DNA of 64,000 nucleotides from DAHUYF01 sp052143095 (GTDB lineage: Bacteria; Pseudomonadota; Alphaproteobacteria; ATCC43930; CGMCC-115725), in the NCBI GenBank assembly GCA_052143095.1, contig JBKQTR010000504.1, positions 1-64,000 on the forward strand, given 5' to 3'. The notes beneath the pieces are model-generated. The model searched no databases, was not told the origin of the DNA, and saw only the letters and a program-made list of their open reading frames with translations. Position 1 is the stretch's first letter. Every line of letters starts with the position of its first letter. Of this stretch, positions 1 through 7,526 are shown one piece after another. A program made the position numbers and the translations under genes.

Positions 1-15
1 GACGAGAGCGTTACG

Positions 16-1422
16 ATGACGAAGCCGCGTACCCTCTACGAGAAGATCTGGGACGACCATTTGGTCGCCGAGCAGCCGGACGGCACCTGCCTGATCTACA
101 TCGACCGCCATCTTGTGCATGAGGTGACGAGCCCGCAGGCCTTCGAGGGCCTGCGCGCCAACGGCCGCACGGTGCGCCGCCCCGAGCTCACCATCGCCGT
201 GGCCGATCACAACGTGCCGACCACCGATCGCAGCCGCGGCATCGCCGAGCCCGAGAGCCGGCTCCAGGTCGAGACGCTCGAGCGCAACGTCAAGGAGTTC
301 GGCGTTCCCTATTTCGCCATCGACGACATTCGCCAGGGCATCGTCCACATCATCGGTCCCGAGCAGGGCATGAGCCAGCCCGGCATGACCATCGTCTGCG
401 GCGACAGCCACACCGCGACGCACGGCGCCTTCGGCTCGCTCGCCTTCGGCATCGGCACCTCGGAGGTGGAGCATGTGCTGGCGACGCAGACGCTGATCCA
501 GCAGCCGGCCAAGAACATGCGCATCAGCGTCGAGGGCGAGCTCCCCTTCGGCGTCGGCGCCAAGGACCTGGTTCTCGCCATCATCGGCAAGATCGGCACC
601 GCCGGCGGCACCGGCCATGTCGTCGAATATGCCGGCAGCACCGTGCGCAAGCTCTCGATGGAAGGGCGGATGACGGTCTGCAACATGACGATCGAGGCCG
701 GCGCGCGCGCCGGGCTGATCGCGCCGGACTAGACCACCTTCGACTATCTGAGGGGCCGGCCGCACGCGCCCAAGGGCGCCGCTTGGGAGCAGGCGCTGGC
801 GTTCTGGCGGACGCTGCCGTCGGATCCGGGCGCGCGCTACGACACCGAAGTGTCGCTCGCCGCCGCCGAGATCGCGCCGCAGGTCACCTGGGGCACCAGC
901 CCGCAGGACGTGCTGCCGATCACCGGTCGCATCCCCGACCCCGCCGATCTCGACGATGAGGGCCGGCGCGCGGCGATGGAGCGCTCGCTGCAGTATATGG
1001 GGCTGACGCCAGGCACCCGGCTGGTCGACCTGCCGGTGCAGCGCGTCTTCATCGGCTCCTGCACCAACGGCCGCATCGAGGATCTGCGCGCCGCCGCCGC
1101 GGTGGCCAAGGGCCGCACAGTGGCGGCGGGCGTCAACGCCATGGTGGTGCCGGGCTCCGGCCTGGTGAAGCATCAGGCGGAAGAGGAAGGGCTCGACCGC
1201 GTCTTCCTCGCGGCGGGATTCGAGTGGCGCGAGCCCGGCTGCTCGATGTGCCTCGCGATGAACCCGGACAAGCTCGAGCCCGGCGAGCGCTGCGCCTCGA
1301 CCTCGAACCGCAATTTCGAAGGCAGGCAGGGCCGCGGCGGGCGCACGCATCTCGTCAGCCCCGCCATGGCCGCGGCGGCGGCAATCGCCGGCCGGCTCGC
1401 CGACGTCCGCGATCTCGGCTGA
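16..1422 (+). pseudogene. leuC: 3-isopropylmalate dehydratase large subunit, interrupted by an in-frame amber codon
   Basis: LeuC with LeuD isomerises 2-isopropylmalate to 3-isopropylmalate in leucine synthesis. The frame spans 468 residue positions, the normal family length. GDSHTATHG lies at 129-137. The three [4Fe-4S] cysteines are present at 349 (SCTNGR), 409 and 412 (GCSMC), matching the spacing of the family. Codon 239 (730-732) is TAG where LeuC has Glu in the pattern APDETTF. The same frame then stays open and fully LeuC-like to the stop at 1420-1422, so a single G-to-T change explains the break. leuD follows after 11 bases. Either this is a genuine nonsense mutation, expected to cause leucine auxotrophy unless suppressed or complemented elsewhere, or it is a base-call error. 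The identity of the gene is certain; its functional state is not. Confidence 0.9.
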
Positions 1423-1433
1423 GGGAGGCAACG

Positions 1434-2045
1434 ATGGACAAGTTCACCACGCTCGACGGCATCGCAGCACCCCTGCCGATGATCAATGTCGACACCGACA
1501 AGATCATCCCCAAGCAGCATCTGAAGACGATCAAGCGCAGCGGGCTCGGCAAGGTCCTGTTCGACGAGATGCGCTATCGCGACGACGGCTCGGAGAATCC
1601 CGACTTCATCCTCAACAAGCCCGCCTACCGCAACGCCAAGCTGCTGGTCGCCGGCGAGAATTTCGGCTGCGGCAGCTCGCGCGAGCACGCGCCCTGGGCG
1701 TTGATGGATTTCGGCATCCGCTGCGTCATCGCGTCGAGCTTCGCCGACATCTTCTACAACAACTGCTTCAAGAACGGCATGCTGCCGATCAAGCTGCCGC
1801 AGGCGATCGTCGATCAGCTGATGGAGGACGCGCGCAAGGGCGCCAATGCGCGGCTCACCGTCGATCTCGAGAAGCAGACCATCACCCGGCCCGACGGCGG
1901 CGTGGTCAAATTCGAGATCGATCCCTTCCGCAAGCATTGCCTGCTGAACGGGCTCGACGATGTCGGCCTCACCTTGCAGAAGGCGCCGTCGATCGCGTCT
2001 TTCGAGGAGAAGACCCGGCTGAGCCAGCCTTGGCTCTGGTCCTGA
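1434..2045 (+). CDS. leuD: 3-isopropylmalate dehydratase small subunit
   Basis: Small subunit of isopropylmalate isomerase, 203 residues, the normal length for the bacterial two-subunit enzyme. The family block GENFGCGSSREHAPWAL lies at residues 74-90, and the N-terminal substrate-side segment VDTDKIIPKQ at 19-28. I chose the ATG at 1434 because a strong Shine-Dalgarno (GAGGGAGG) sits just upstream, overlapping the leuC stop, and because this start gives the typical LeuD N-terminus. The frame stays open further upstream inside leuC, but that extension has no family similarity. leuB starts 26 bases downstream, so the three genes look like one transcript. The protein looks intact even though its partner LeuC is interrupted. 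Confidence 0.96.
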   Translation: MDKFTTLDGIAAPLPMINVDTDKIIPKQHLKTIKRSGLGKVLFDEMRYRDDGSENPDFILNKPAYRNAKLLVAGENFGCGSSREHAPWALMDFGIRCVIASSFADIFYNNCFKNGMLPIKLPQAIVDQLMEDARKGANARLTVDLEKQTITRPDGGVVKFEIDPFRKHCLLNGLDDVGLTLQKAPSIASFEEKTRLSQPWLWS

Positions 2046-2071
2046 GCCGCGCGCGCGGAGAGAACAGACAT

Positions 2072-3181
2072 ATGGCGTCCAACAGAAAGCTGCTGATGCT
2101 GCCCGGCGACGGCATCGGGCCCGAGGTGATGCGGCAGGTCTACCGCGTCGTCGACTGGTTCGACCGCAAGCGCATCGCCAGCTTCGAGCTCAGCGAGGAT
2201 CTCGTCGGCGGCGCCGCCTATGATGCCCATGGCACGCCCTTGGCCGAGAGCACCATGCAGGCGGCGATGGCGGCCGATGCCGTGCTGTTCGGCGCGGTCG
2301 GCGGGCCGAAATGGGATGCGTTGCCGTTCGCGCTGAAGCCGGAGCGCGGGCTGCTGCGGTTGCGCAAGGAGATGGAGCTCTTCGCCAATCTGCGGCCGGC
2401 GCTGGTGTTCGAGCCGCTGATCGGCGCCTCGACCTTGCGGCCCGAGGTGATCCGCGATCTCGATCTCATGATCGTGCGCGAGCTCACCGGCGGCGTCTAT
2501 TTCGGCGAGCCGCGCGGCATCGAGACGCTGCCCGACGGCACCAGGCGCGGCGTCAACACCCAGGTCTACACCACGCCCGAGATCATCCGCGTCGGCCGCG
2601 TCGCCTTCGAGCTCGCGCGCAAGCGCGGCCGCCGCGTCACCTCGGTCGAGAAGGCCAATGTGATGGAATCCGGCGTGCTCTGGCGCGAGGAGATGCAGAA
2701 GCTGCGCGACAGCGACTACCAGGACGTCGAGCTCGCGCATATGTATGCCGACAACTGCGCCATGCAGCTGGTGCGCAACCCCAAGCAGTTCGACGTCATC
2801 GTCACCGACAACCTCTTCGGCGATCTGCTGTCGGATTGCGCCGCGATGCTGACGGGCTCGCTCGGCATGCTGCCCTCGGCCTCGCTTGGCGCCGCGGATC
2901 GGAGCGGGCGGCGCAAGGCGCTTTACGAGCCGGTCCATGGCAGCGCGCCCGACATCGCCGGCAAGGACATGGCGAACCCGCTCGCCTGCGTCCTCTCCTT
3001 CGCCATGATGCTGCGCTATTCCTTCGATCTCGCCGAGGAAGCGACGCTGGTCGAGCGCGCGGTGCAGAGCGCGCTGAAGGGCGGCGTGCGTACCAGCGAC
3101 ATCATGCAGGCCGGCACCGCGCGGGTCTCGACGACGGTGATGGGCGACACGCTGCTGCGCGAGCTCGACAAGCTCGCCTGA
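2072..3181 (+). CDS. leuB: 3-isopropylmalate dehydrogenase
   Basis: NAD-dependent oxidative decarboxylation of 3-isopropylmalate, the third step of the leucine branch, in the cytoplasm. It has 369 residues, typical for the family. Visible motifs are PGDGIGPEV at 11-19, RELTGGVYFGEPRG at 136-149, the catalytic-Lys segment VEKANVM at 192-198, the metal-binding segment VTDNLFGDLLSD at 244-255, and the NAD-binding EPVHGSAPDIAGKD at 286-299. The ATG at 2072 gives the conserved N-terminus. It is the last gene of leuC-leuD-leuB and is followed by a convergent gene at 3229. Confidence 0.97.
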   Translation: MASNRKLLMLPGDGIGPEVMRQVYRVVDWFDRKRIASFELSEDLVGGAAYDAHGTPLAESTMQAAMAADAVLFGAVGGPKWDALPFALKPERGLLRLRKEMELFANLRPALVFEPLIGASTLRPEVIRDLDLMIVRELTGGVYFGEPRGIETLPDGTRRGVNTQVYTTPEIIRVGRVAFELARKRGRRVTSVEKANVMESGVLWREEMQKLRDSDYQDVELAHMYADNCAMQLVRNPKQFDVIVTDNLFGDLLSDCAAMLTGSLGMLPSASLGAADRSGRRKALYEPVHGSAPDIAGKDMANPLACVLSFAMMLRYSFDLAEEATLVERAVQSALKGGVRTSDIMQAGTARVSTTVMGDTLLRELDKLA

Positions 3182-3186
3182 TCCAG

Positions 3187-3201
3187 CGCCCTCCGAGGGC
3201 G
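3187..3201. terminator. Small hairpin between convergent genes
   Basis: CGCCCT-CCG-AGGGCG is a perfect 6-bp stem with a 3-base loop in the 47-base gap between leuB and the convergent YkgJ-like gene. It has no T-run on either side, so a role as a shared transcription end is only a guess from position. Confidence 0.25.
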
Positions 3202-3228
3202 AACTCGGACGCGGTCCTATGCCGCTCT

Positions 3229-4059
3229 CTATTGCGCGGGGACCGCGACGTCCTCGCGATGCAGCGGCGGCGCCATCTCGGGCCCGAAGACCCGCTCGCG
3301 GTTGAGCCAGCGATCGACCAGCGTTGGATCCTCGAGGATGGCGGCCACCGCCTGGGTGAGCTCGACCAGATCGTCCTGCAGCCCCATGTCGCGCAGGATG
3401 CCGCGCAGCGCGGCCTGGTCGCCGAGGATGAAGTATTGCGCGTAGAGGAAGACCTCGATCGGCCCGTCCTGGCCGTGGAGTGCTGCGAGATGCGCCTTGT
3501 GGCAGCTTTCGGCATCGCTCGCCATCATCGCCCGGCACATCAGCGGCCGGTCATCATAGACCGAGCAGCAGTTGTCCTCGCCGAGCAGCGCGCAGGGCTT
3601 GCCGGTGCGGCGGCGCTCGCGCTCGCTCAAGCCGCGCAGCCAAGCGGCGTTCTGCAGCACGCGGCGGCGGCGAGGGTCGCCGGGATCGGCGAGCTGGGCG
3701 GCAACCAGGATCGCTTCGGGGATGGTCGCCTCGACGCTCTGATAGCAGCACCAGGCGCAGCCGCTCTTGCAGCCGAGCTTGGGTGCGGTCGCGGTGACCT
3801 CGTCGATCGTCTGCTGCGCGCGGCCGAACACCAAGAGCTTCAGCAGCCCCAGCACGGTGCGCAGCGCGCTCGAGGGGTCGGCGGCGATCTCGTTCGCCGC
3901 CATGACGAGGCCGGCGCCGCGGGTGATGCCGGCCATGTGCTTTACGATCGTCCTGAGCTCGTCGTTGACCGGCAGCGGCATACCGAAAGGCAGGCGCACG
4001 CCGACATCGTCGACGGCGCGGAACGGGGTCTGGTCGGCGTCTTCCATGGCGGGTTCCAT
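3229..4059 (-). CDS. YkgJ-family cysteine cluster protein
   Basis: 276-residue cytoplasmic protein of the YkgJ/Fe-S-or-zinc cysteine-cluster family. The signature is LGCKSGCAWCCYQS near residues 95-108 (C-x3-C-x2-CC), followed by a second group in NCCSVYDDRPLMCRAM near 165-180 and a further Cys a few residues on. These are the metal-ligand positions of the family, whose biochemical role is not established. No membrane segment or signal peptide is seen. A second Met five codons in (start at 4047) is an equally good start. The gene is convergent with leuB and stands alone. Family assignment is secure; function is unknown. Confidence 0.8.
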   Translation of the reverse strand: MEPAMEDADQTPFRAVDDVGVRLPFGMPLPVNDELRTIVKHMAGITRGAGLVMAANEIAADPSSALRTVLGLLKLLVFGRAQQTIDEVTATAPKLGCKSGCAWCCYQSVEATIPEAILVAAQLADPGDPRRRRVLQNAAWLRGLSERERRRTGKPCALLGEDNCCSVYDDRPLMCRAMMASDAESCHKAHLAALHGQDGPIEVFLYAQYFILGDQAALRGILRDMGLQDDLVELTQAVAAILEDPTLVDRWLNRERVFGPEMAPPLHREDVAVPAQ

Positions 4060-4169
4060 GCTCTGGCGGGCTGAGCCAGCGGGTAGAGCCTAAGAGAACG
4101 GTCCTAAGGAATTATTAACCACAAGTTGCGGGGTGCCAGGGCTTGCGCGCGGGCGCCGGGGATGCTCGG

Positions 4170-5198
4170 ATGGCGGCCATGGAAGCCGGCTATGCCGCGG
4201 TGGCGCGGCTCTATCATGCCTGGGTCACCGGGCTCATCCTGACGGTGGTGACGCAGGCCGGCGCGGCGCCCGCCGCCGAGCTGGCGTTCCGCCTGTTCCG
4301 CCGCCAGCAGCGCGAGAAATTTCTGCCGGGCCTCGCCAAGCTCGGCCTTGCCGGCTTGCCCGACGCCGTCGCCTCGGCGCGCTACCACTACCTCTCCAAC
4401 CGCATCGGCGGCGTGCGCGTCGAGTATATCGAGGAGAGCCCGCGCAAGGCCTGGATCCGCTACCCGCCGCCGCGCTGGATGTGGCAGGGCACGGCGATCT
4501 GCGCGGTGCCGAGCGAGGTGTCGCGAGCGATGCTGCGCGGCTGGCATGCCGAGAACGGCGTGGCGCTCGGCAATCCCGGCCTCGGCTTCGTCTGCACCAA
4601 GCAGACGGTCGACGAGCAGGACGCGCTCGAAGGCTATTTCCTGGATTACGGCCGCGCGCTCTTGCCCGAGGAGCGGCTGCGCTTTTCCCCGGGAGAGGCG
4701 GCGCCGCTCTTCGATCCCGCGACGGCGCCGCGCCTACCCGAGGGCGACTGGTCGCCCGAGCGCCTCGCCAAGGCGGCGCGCAATTACGCGATCGAATATT
4801 TGCGCAGCGCGCTGCCGGAGCTCTACGGCCTCTTCGGCGCGGCGCAGGCCGACGCGCTTGCCGGCCGCGCGGCCTATCTCGTGGGGATGCAGCTCTGCGA
4901 GGAGATCAAGGCGCTGCTCGGGGTGACGGAAGGCGGCGCCGCGGGCTTTGCCGAGCTCTTCCGCCGGCTCGCCGCGGCGCAGGGCGAGGCGGCGGTCGTC
5001 GCGCGCGACGGCGAGGCGATCCTCATCCGCCAGCGTGGCTGGCGGCTGCTGCCGCGCGCCGCCGAGGGCGAGGCGGACGGCTTTCAGCCATGGAACCGGC
5101 TCTGGGAGGGCTGCCTCGCCGCCCATGACCGCAGCCTGCGCTGGAGCGTGGCGGGACGCGGCGAGGGCGAGATCGTGTGGCGGCTGGCGCGGGGGTGA
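4170..5198 (+). CDS. Conserved hypothetical protein, about 342 aa
   Basis: I do not recognise a family with confidence. The frame has strong coding character and no repeats. The N-terminus (residues 1-40) is moderately hydrophobic but does not look like a signal peptide. The ending RWSVAGRGEGEIVWRLARG is notable because a degraded second copy of this 3' end (about 86% identical DNA over 71 bases) lies at 23171-23240, so a paralogue once existed in this genome. The frame can be extended to a TTG at 4143; I chose the ATG at 4170, and an ATG at 4179 is also possible. The gene is divergent from the YkgJ-like gene. Downstream begins a scar region with a tRNA fragment. Confidence 0.6.
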   Translation: MAAMEAGYAAVARLYHAWVTGLILTVVTQAGAAPAAELAFRLFRRQQREKFLPGLAKLGLAGLPDAVASARYHYLSNRIGGVRVEYIEESPRKAWIRYPPPRWMWQGTAICAVPSEVSRAMLRGWHAENGVALGNPGLGFVCTKQTVDEQDALEGYFLDYGRALLPEERLRFSPGEAAPLFDPATAPRLPEGDWSPERLAKAARNYAIEYLRSALPELYGLFGAAQADALAGRAAYLVGMQLCEEIKALLGVTEGGAAGFAELFRRLAAAQGEAAVVARDGEAILIRQRGWRLLPRAAEGEADGFQPWNRLWEGCLAAHDRSLRWSVAGRGEGEIVWRLARG

Positions 5199-5237
5199 GC
5201 GGCGCCTACTGCGCCGGCAGGGCGCGCGCCTCTGCGG

Positions 5238-5300
5238 TGTAAATCGGCATCCAATTTTGACCCCCTTTCGGCGTCCCATCGTGACTCCCGCGGGCGGCGC
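5238..5300. mobile_element. Possible IS21-type terminal sequence (remnant)
   Basis: The segment begins TGTAAATCGGCATCC and contains two imperfect direct repeats 24 bases apart: CGGCATCCAATTTTGACCCC at 5245 and a diverged CGGCGTCC...TGACTCCC copy at 5269. Short tandem terminal repeats starting with TGT are typical of IS21-family ends. No transposase gene or second end is present nearby. Recognition is from memory of IS21 ends, so this is tentative. Confidence 0.3.
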
Positions 5301-5347
5301 AAAAATTCAATCCCCAGAGCATGTTGGAAGAGGCCGATTGATTTTAT

Positions 5348-5394
5348 TGGAGCGGGTGAAGGGAATCGAACCCTCGTCGCAAGCTTGGGAAGCT
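5348..5394 (-). tRNA. tRNA-Gly(CCC) 3' half only (fragment, likely attachment-site scar)
   Basis: The minus strand reads the 3' arm of the anticodon region (AGCTTCCCAAGCTT, loop TTCCCAA, anticodon CCC), then a variable region, a T-arm with GGTTCGATTCC, and an acceptor end CCCGCTCCA. This matches the last 47 bases of a glyU-type tRNA-Gly(CCC). The sequence that should form the D-arm and 5' acceptor strand (plus-strand bases after 5394) does not resemble a tRNA. Duplicated 3' tRNA ends of this kind are what site-specific integration into a tRNA gene leaves at the far end of an element. The intact gene is not in this window. Confidence 0.75.
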
Positions 5395-5562
5395 GTTTTG
5401 CGGCGTTCGATATCATTGGGGTTTTCGGAATAGACCAGACTCGTCAGCGTCTTGGAAGTCCCTGGCGATTCTCGGACGTTCCCCGAAATTGCCAACGCGT
5501 GTGCCAAATTGCGCCAAGCCGTTCGAGCGGTACTGCGCGCTATGAGCGGCGTGCAAGAGCCG

Positions 5563-5991
5563 TCACGCGGCCGCCCGCCGCGCCAGCCGCTTTAGCGCCT
5601 TCTCGCCGAATTCGTCGACGAGGAGCAGAAAAGCCCGCGCCGCCGCGGAGGGCTTCTTGCGGCCTCGCTCCCAATCCGAAATCAGGCGATGCGGCACGCC
5701 GGTCGCGGCCGCGAAGGCGGCCTGCGTCAGACCGAGGCTCGACCAGATGCGCGCGACATCGACATCCTCCGGTCGTATGGCGACGAGCCGCGCGGGATCC
5801 GCCTCGAACGTGTCGGCGTCGTTCGCAATCGCGCGCATCACGTCTTCGTCCGTGCGCCGTGCCGCGACTTTGACGGCCTGTTCGGCGGCGCGGCGAATCT
5901 CTTTCGTTCTCGGGCGCCGGAGTGCTCTACGGGCCGGCGCGGCCCTACGCACAGTCTTGGCGGCCGGCTTCTTACGGATAGGCTTGCGCAT
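5563..5991 (-). CDS. HTH (XRE/HigA-like) antitoxin-type regulator
   Basis: 142-residue protein with a very basic, Ala/Lys/Arg-rich N-terminal 45 residues and a C-terminal helix-turn-helix at about 82-125 (LGLTQAAFAAATGVP...SDWERGRKKPS), the arrangement of HigA-like antitoxins and their relatives. It starts 4 bases after the stop of a 41-codon BrnT-like remnant on the same strand, the spacing of a toxin-antitoxin pair. It therefore probably was the antitoxin and autoregulator of a module whose toxin has decayed. A solitary DNA-binding regulator is the alternative. It sits beside the tRNA-Gly scar, so acquisition with an integrated element is plausible. Confidence 0.65.
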   Translation of the reverse strand: MRKPIRKKPAAKTVRRAAPARRALRRPRTKEIRRAAEQAVKVAARRTDEDVMRAIANDADTFEADPARLVAIRPEDVDVARIWSSLGLTQAAFAAATGVPHRLISDWERGRKKPSAAARAFLLLVDEFGEKALKRLARRAAA

Positions 5992-5995
5992 AGGC

Positions 5996-6121
5996 TTAAC
6001 GCTCCTTTCGGCTCGCGCGCCGCAGGCTGATGACCTGCCCTCCGTACGACTTCGGGAGGCGGGTCCGATACACCCAGCCGCGCATGGTGTAGCAGGCGGT
6101 GAAGACCTGATCGCCGAACGC
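5996..6121 (-). pseudogene. BrnT-like toxin, C-terminal remnant
   Basis: The frame directly upstream of the HTH gene is open for only 41 codons after an in-frame TAA at 6122-6124. It reads ...VFTACYTMRGWVYR... and ends VISLRRASRKER-stop. The pattern of a YTxRG strand followed by a VISxRRAxRxER helix is the end of BrnT-family ribonuclease toxins, which are about 90 residues long. The N-terminal half is missing and the middle segment (RTRLPKSYGG) does not fit, so the toxin looks broken by a truncation and probably a small indel. The family call rests on the C-terminal helix and the TA-like spacing. Confidence 0.45.
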
Positions 6122-6190
6122 TTAAGGCGTATATAGGAGTGGCATCCGATCGGATCCCGCTCGCCGCGCGCCGGCCGGGCCGTGCCTCGG

Positions 6191-7306
6191 TCACTGCGGC
6201 GCCAGGCGCGCCTCGAGATTGTAGAGCGCGACGACGTTGTACCGCAGGATCCAGCGCTTCTCGTCGGGGCTGAGCTCGCTTGTGTGCTTCTCGAGCATCT
6301 CCTGGCTCCGCGGCCAGGTCGAATCGCTGTGCGGGAAGTCGTTGGCCCACATCAGCCGATGCGGATTGCAGCGTTTCACCGCGTCGAATGCGGTCCAATC
6401 GTCCTGGAAGGTGAGATAGACGTTCTCGGCGAAATACTCGCTCGGCAGCCGCTCCATCTCCTCGCATTTCAGCCAATAGCGGTGGCGCTTGTAGGCGTGG
6501 TCCATGCGATACATGAAATGCGGCGCCCAGCCCGCATCGGCTTCGACGCAGACGAGCTTCAGGCCCGGGTGGCGCTCGAACACGCGGCCGAAGATGAAGG
6601 TGCCGATGATGTCCTGGCAGCCGCGGATCACCGCCTGGAAGCTGTTGATGCGCGGGCCCCGCCGTGTCATCAGCCGGTCGGCTTTCGAGGTCAGGATGTG
6701 GAAGGAGAGCGGCAGGTCGAGCGCGACTGCCGCCGCGTAGAAGGGATCATAGATCGGGTGGTCGTAATCCTCGAGGAGGGGATCGCCCGGCATCATCATG
6801 CCGACGAAGCCCATCGCCTTGGCCCGCTCGAGATCGGCAATGCCCTCCTCGACCGAGCGCATCGCCGTCTGGGCGTGACCGAAGAGCCGGTCGGGCGCCG
6901 CCGCGCAATAAGCTTGCAGCCAGCGGTTATAGGCCTCGAAGCAGGCCTGCTTGTAATCGAAATCCGGATGATTGCAGAGCATCAGGCCGACCGTCGGGTA
7001 GAGCAGCTCGGCGGCGATGCCGTCGCGGTCCTGGTCGGCGAGGCGAGCGGTCGGGTCCCAGCCGCCGCGATGCAGCTCCGCGAATTTGGCGCCGTTCATG
7101 CGGAGCTCCCGGGGATCCTTGCCGGCGGCGGCCACCAGGCCCATGGGAATGTGCTGCTCGAGGCCCTCGATGACGAAGATGTCGCCATGCTGCTGCGAAT
7201 GCACCAGGTGCGGCGCGCGCTCGCGGAACCGGGGGTCGATGTGATCGATATAACAGTTCGGCGGCTCCGTGACATGAGAGTCGGCCGAGATCGGCTTGAA
7301 GTTCAT
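6191..7306 (-). CDS. Amidohydrolase-2 family metal-dependent hydrolase
   Basis: 371-residue TIM-barrel hydrolase or decarboxylase of the amidohydrolase-2 (ACMSD-like) group. The N-terminal metal motif is ISADSHVTEP (residues 6-15), a D-x-H form of the usual HxH. Later ligand candidates are the His in LSFHILTSKAD (near 200) and the Asp in MWANDFPHSDSTWP (near 325), the conserved end of the barrel. No signal peptide is present. It is divergent from the Rieske oxygenase operon at 7527 and shares a 220-base upstream region with it. Relatives next to Rieske oxygenases often decarboxylate or hydrolyse aromatic or amide intermediates; the substrate here is not predictable. Confidence 0.8.
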   Translation of the reverse strand: MNFKPISADSHVTEPPNCYIDHIDPRFRERAPHLVHSQQHGDIFVIEGLEQHIPMGLVAAAGKDPRELRMNGAKFAELHRGGWDPTARLADQDRDGIAAELLYPTVGLMLCNHPDFDYKQACFEAYNRWLQAYCAAAPDRLFGHAQTAMRSVEEGIADLERAKAMGFVGMMMPGDPLLEDYDHPIYDPFYAAAVALDLPLSFHILTSKADRLMTRRGPRINSFQAVIRGCQDIIGTFIFGRVFERHPGLKLVCVEADAGWAPHFMYRMDHAYKRHRYWLKCEEMERLPSEYFAENVYLTFQDDWTAFDAVKRCNPHRLMWANDFPHSDSTWPRSQEMLEKHTSELSPDEKRWILRYNVVALYNLEARLAPQ

Positions 7307-7526
7307 CGCGTCCCTCTACCCTCTTGTCGGGTGGCTGCGCCCGGCGGGCGGACCCCTCCGCATGCCGGCTCTTTCCGGTCGGTTGCTCAAGCCTACCCTT
7401 TCCGGCGCCTCCCGTCTCGGCGCGGATGCGCTGCGGGCCCTTCTAATCGCGCTTGCGATCCGCTTATGATGCAGGTTTGAGGAAGCCGGCTGCCCGCGCG
7501 GCGCCGGCCCCCGGGGAGGATCGGGG

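Noticed and set aside
1814..3538. Long open frame opposite leuB (574 codons)
   Set aside because: Its composition is the antisense image of GC-rich leuB and its product has no domain; leuB is certain on the other strand.
2311..4074. 587-codon plus-strand frame across leuB and the YkgJ-like gene
   Set aside because: Arg/Ala-rich shadow frame with low-complexity translation; both underlying genes are well supported.
5307..5507. 66-residue protein on the minus strand
   Set aside because: Most of it is the tRNA-Gly fragment read as protein (ACDEGSIPFTRSN), with no ribosome site.
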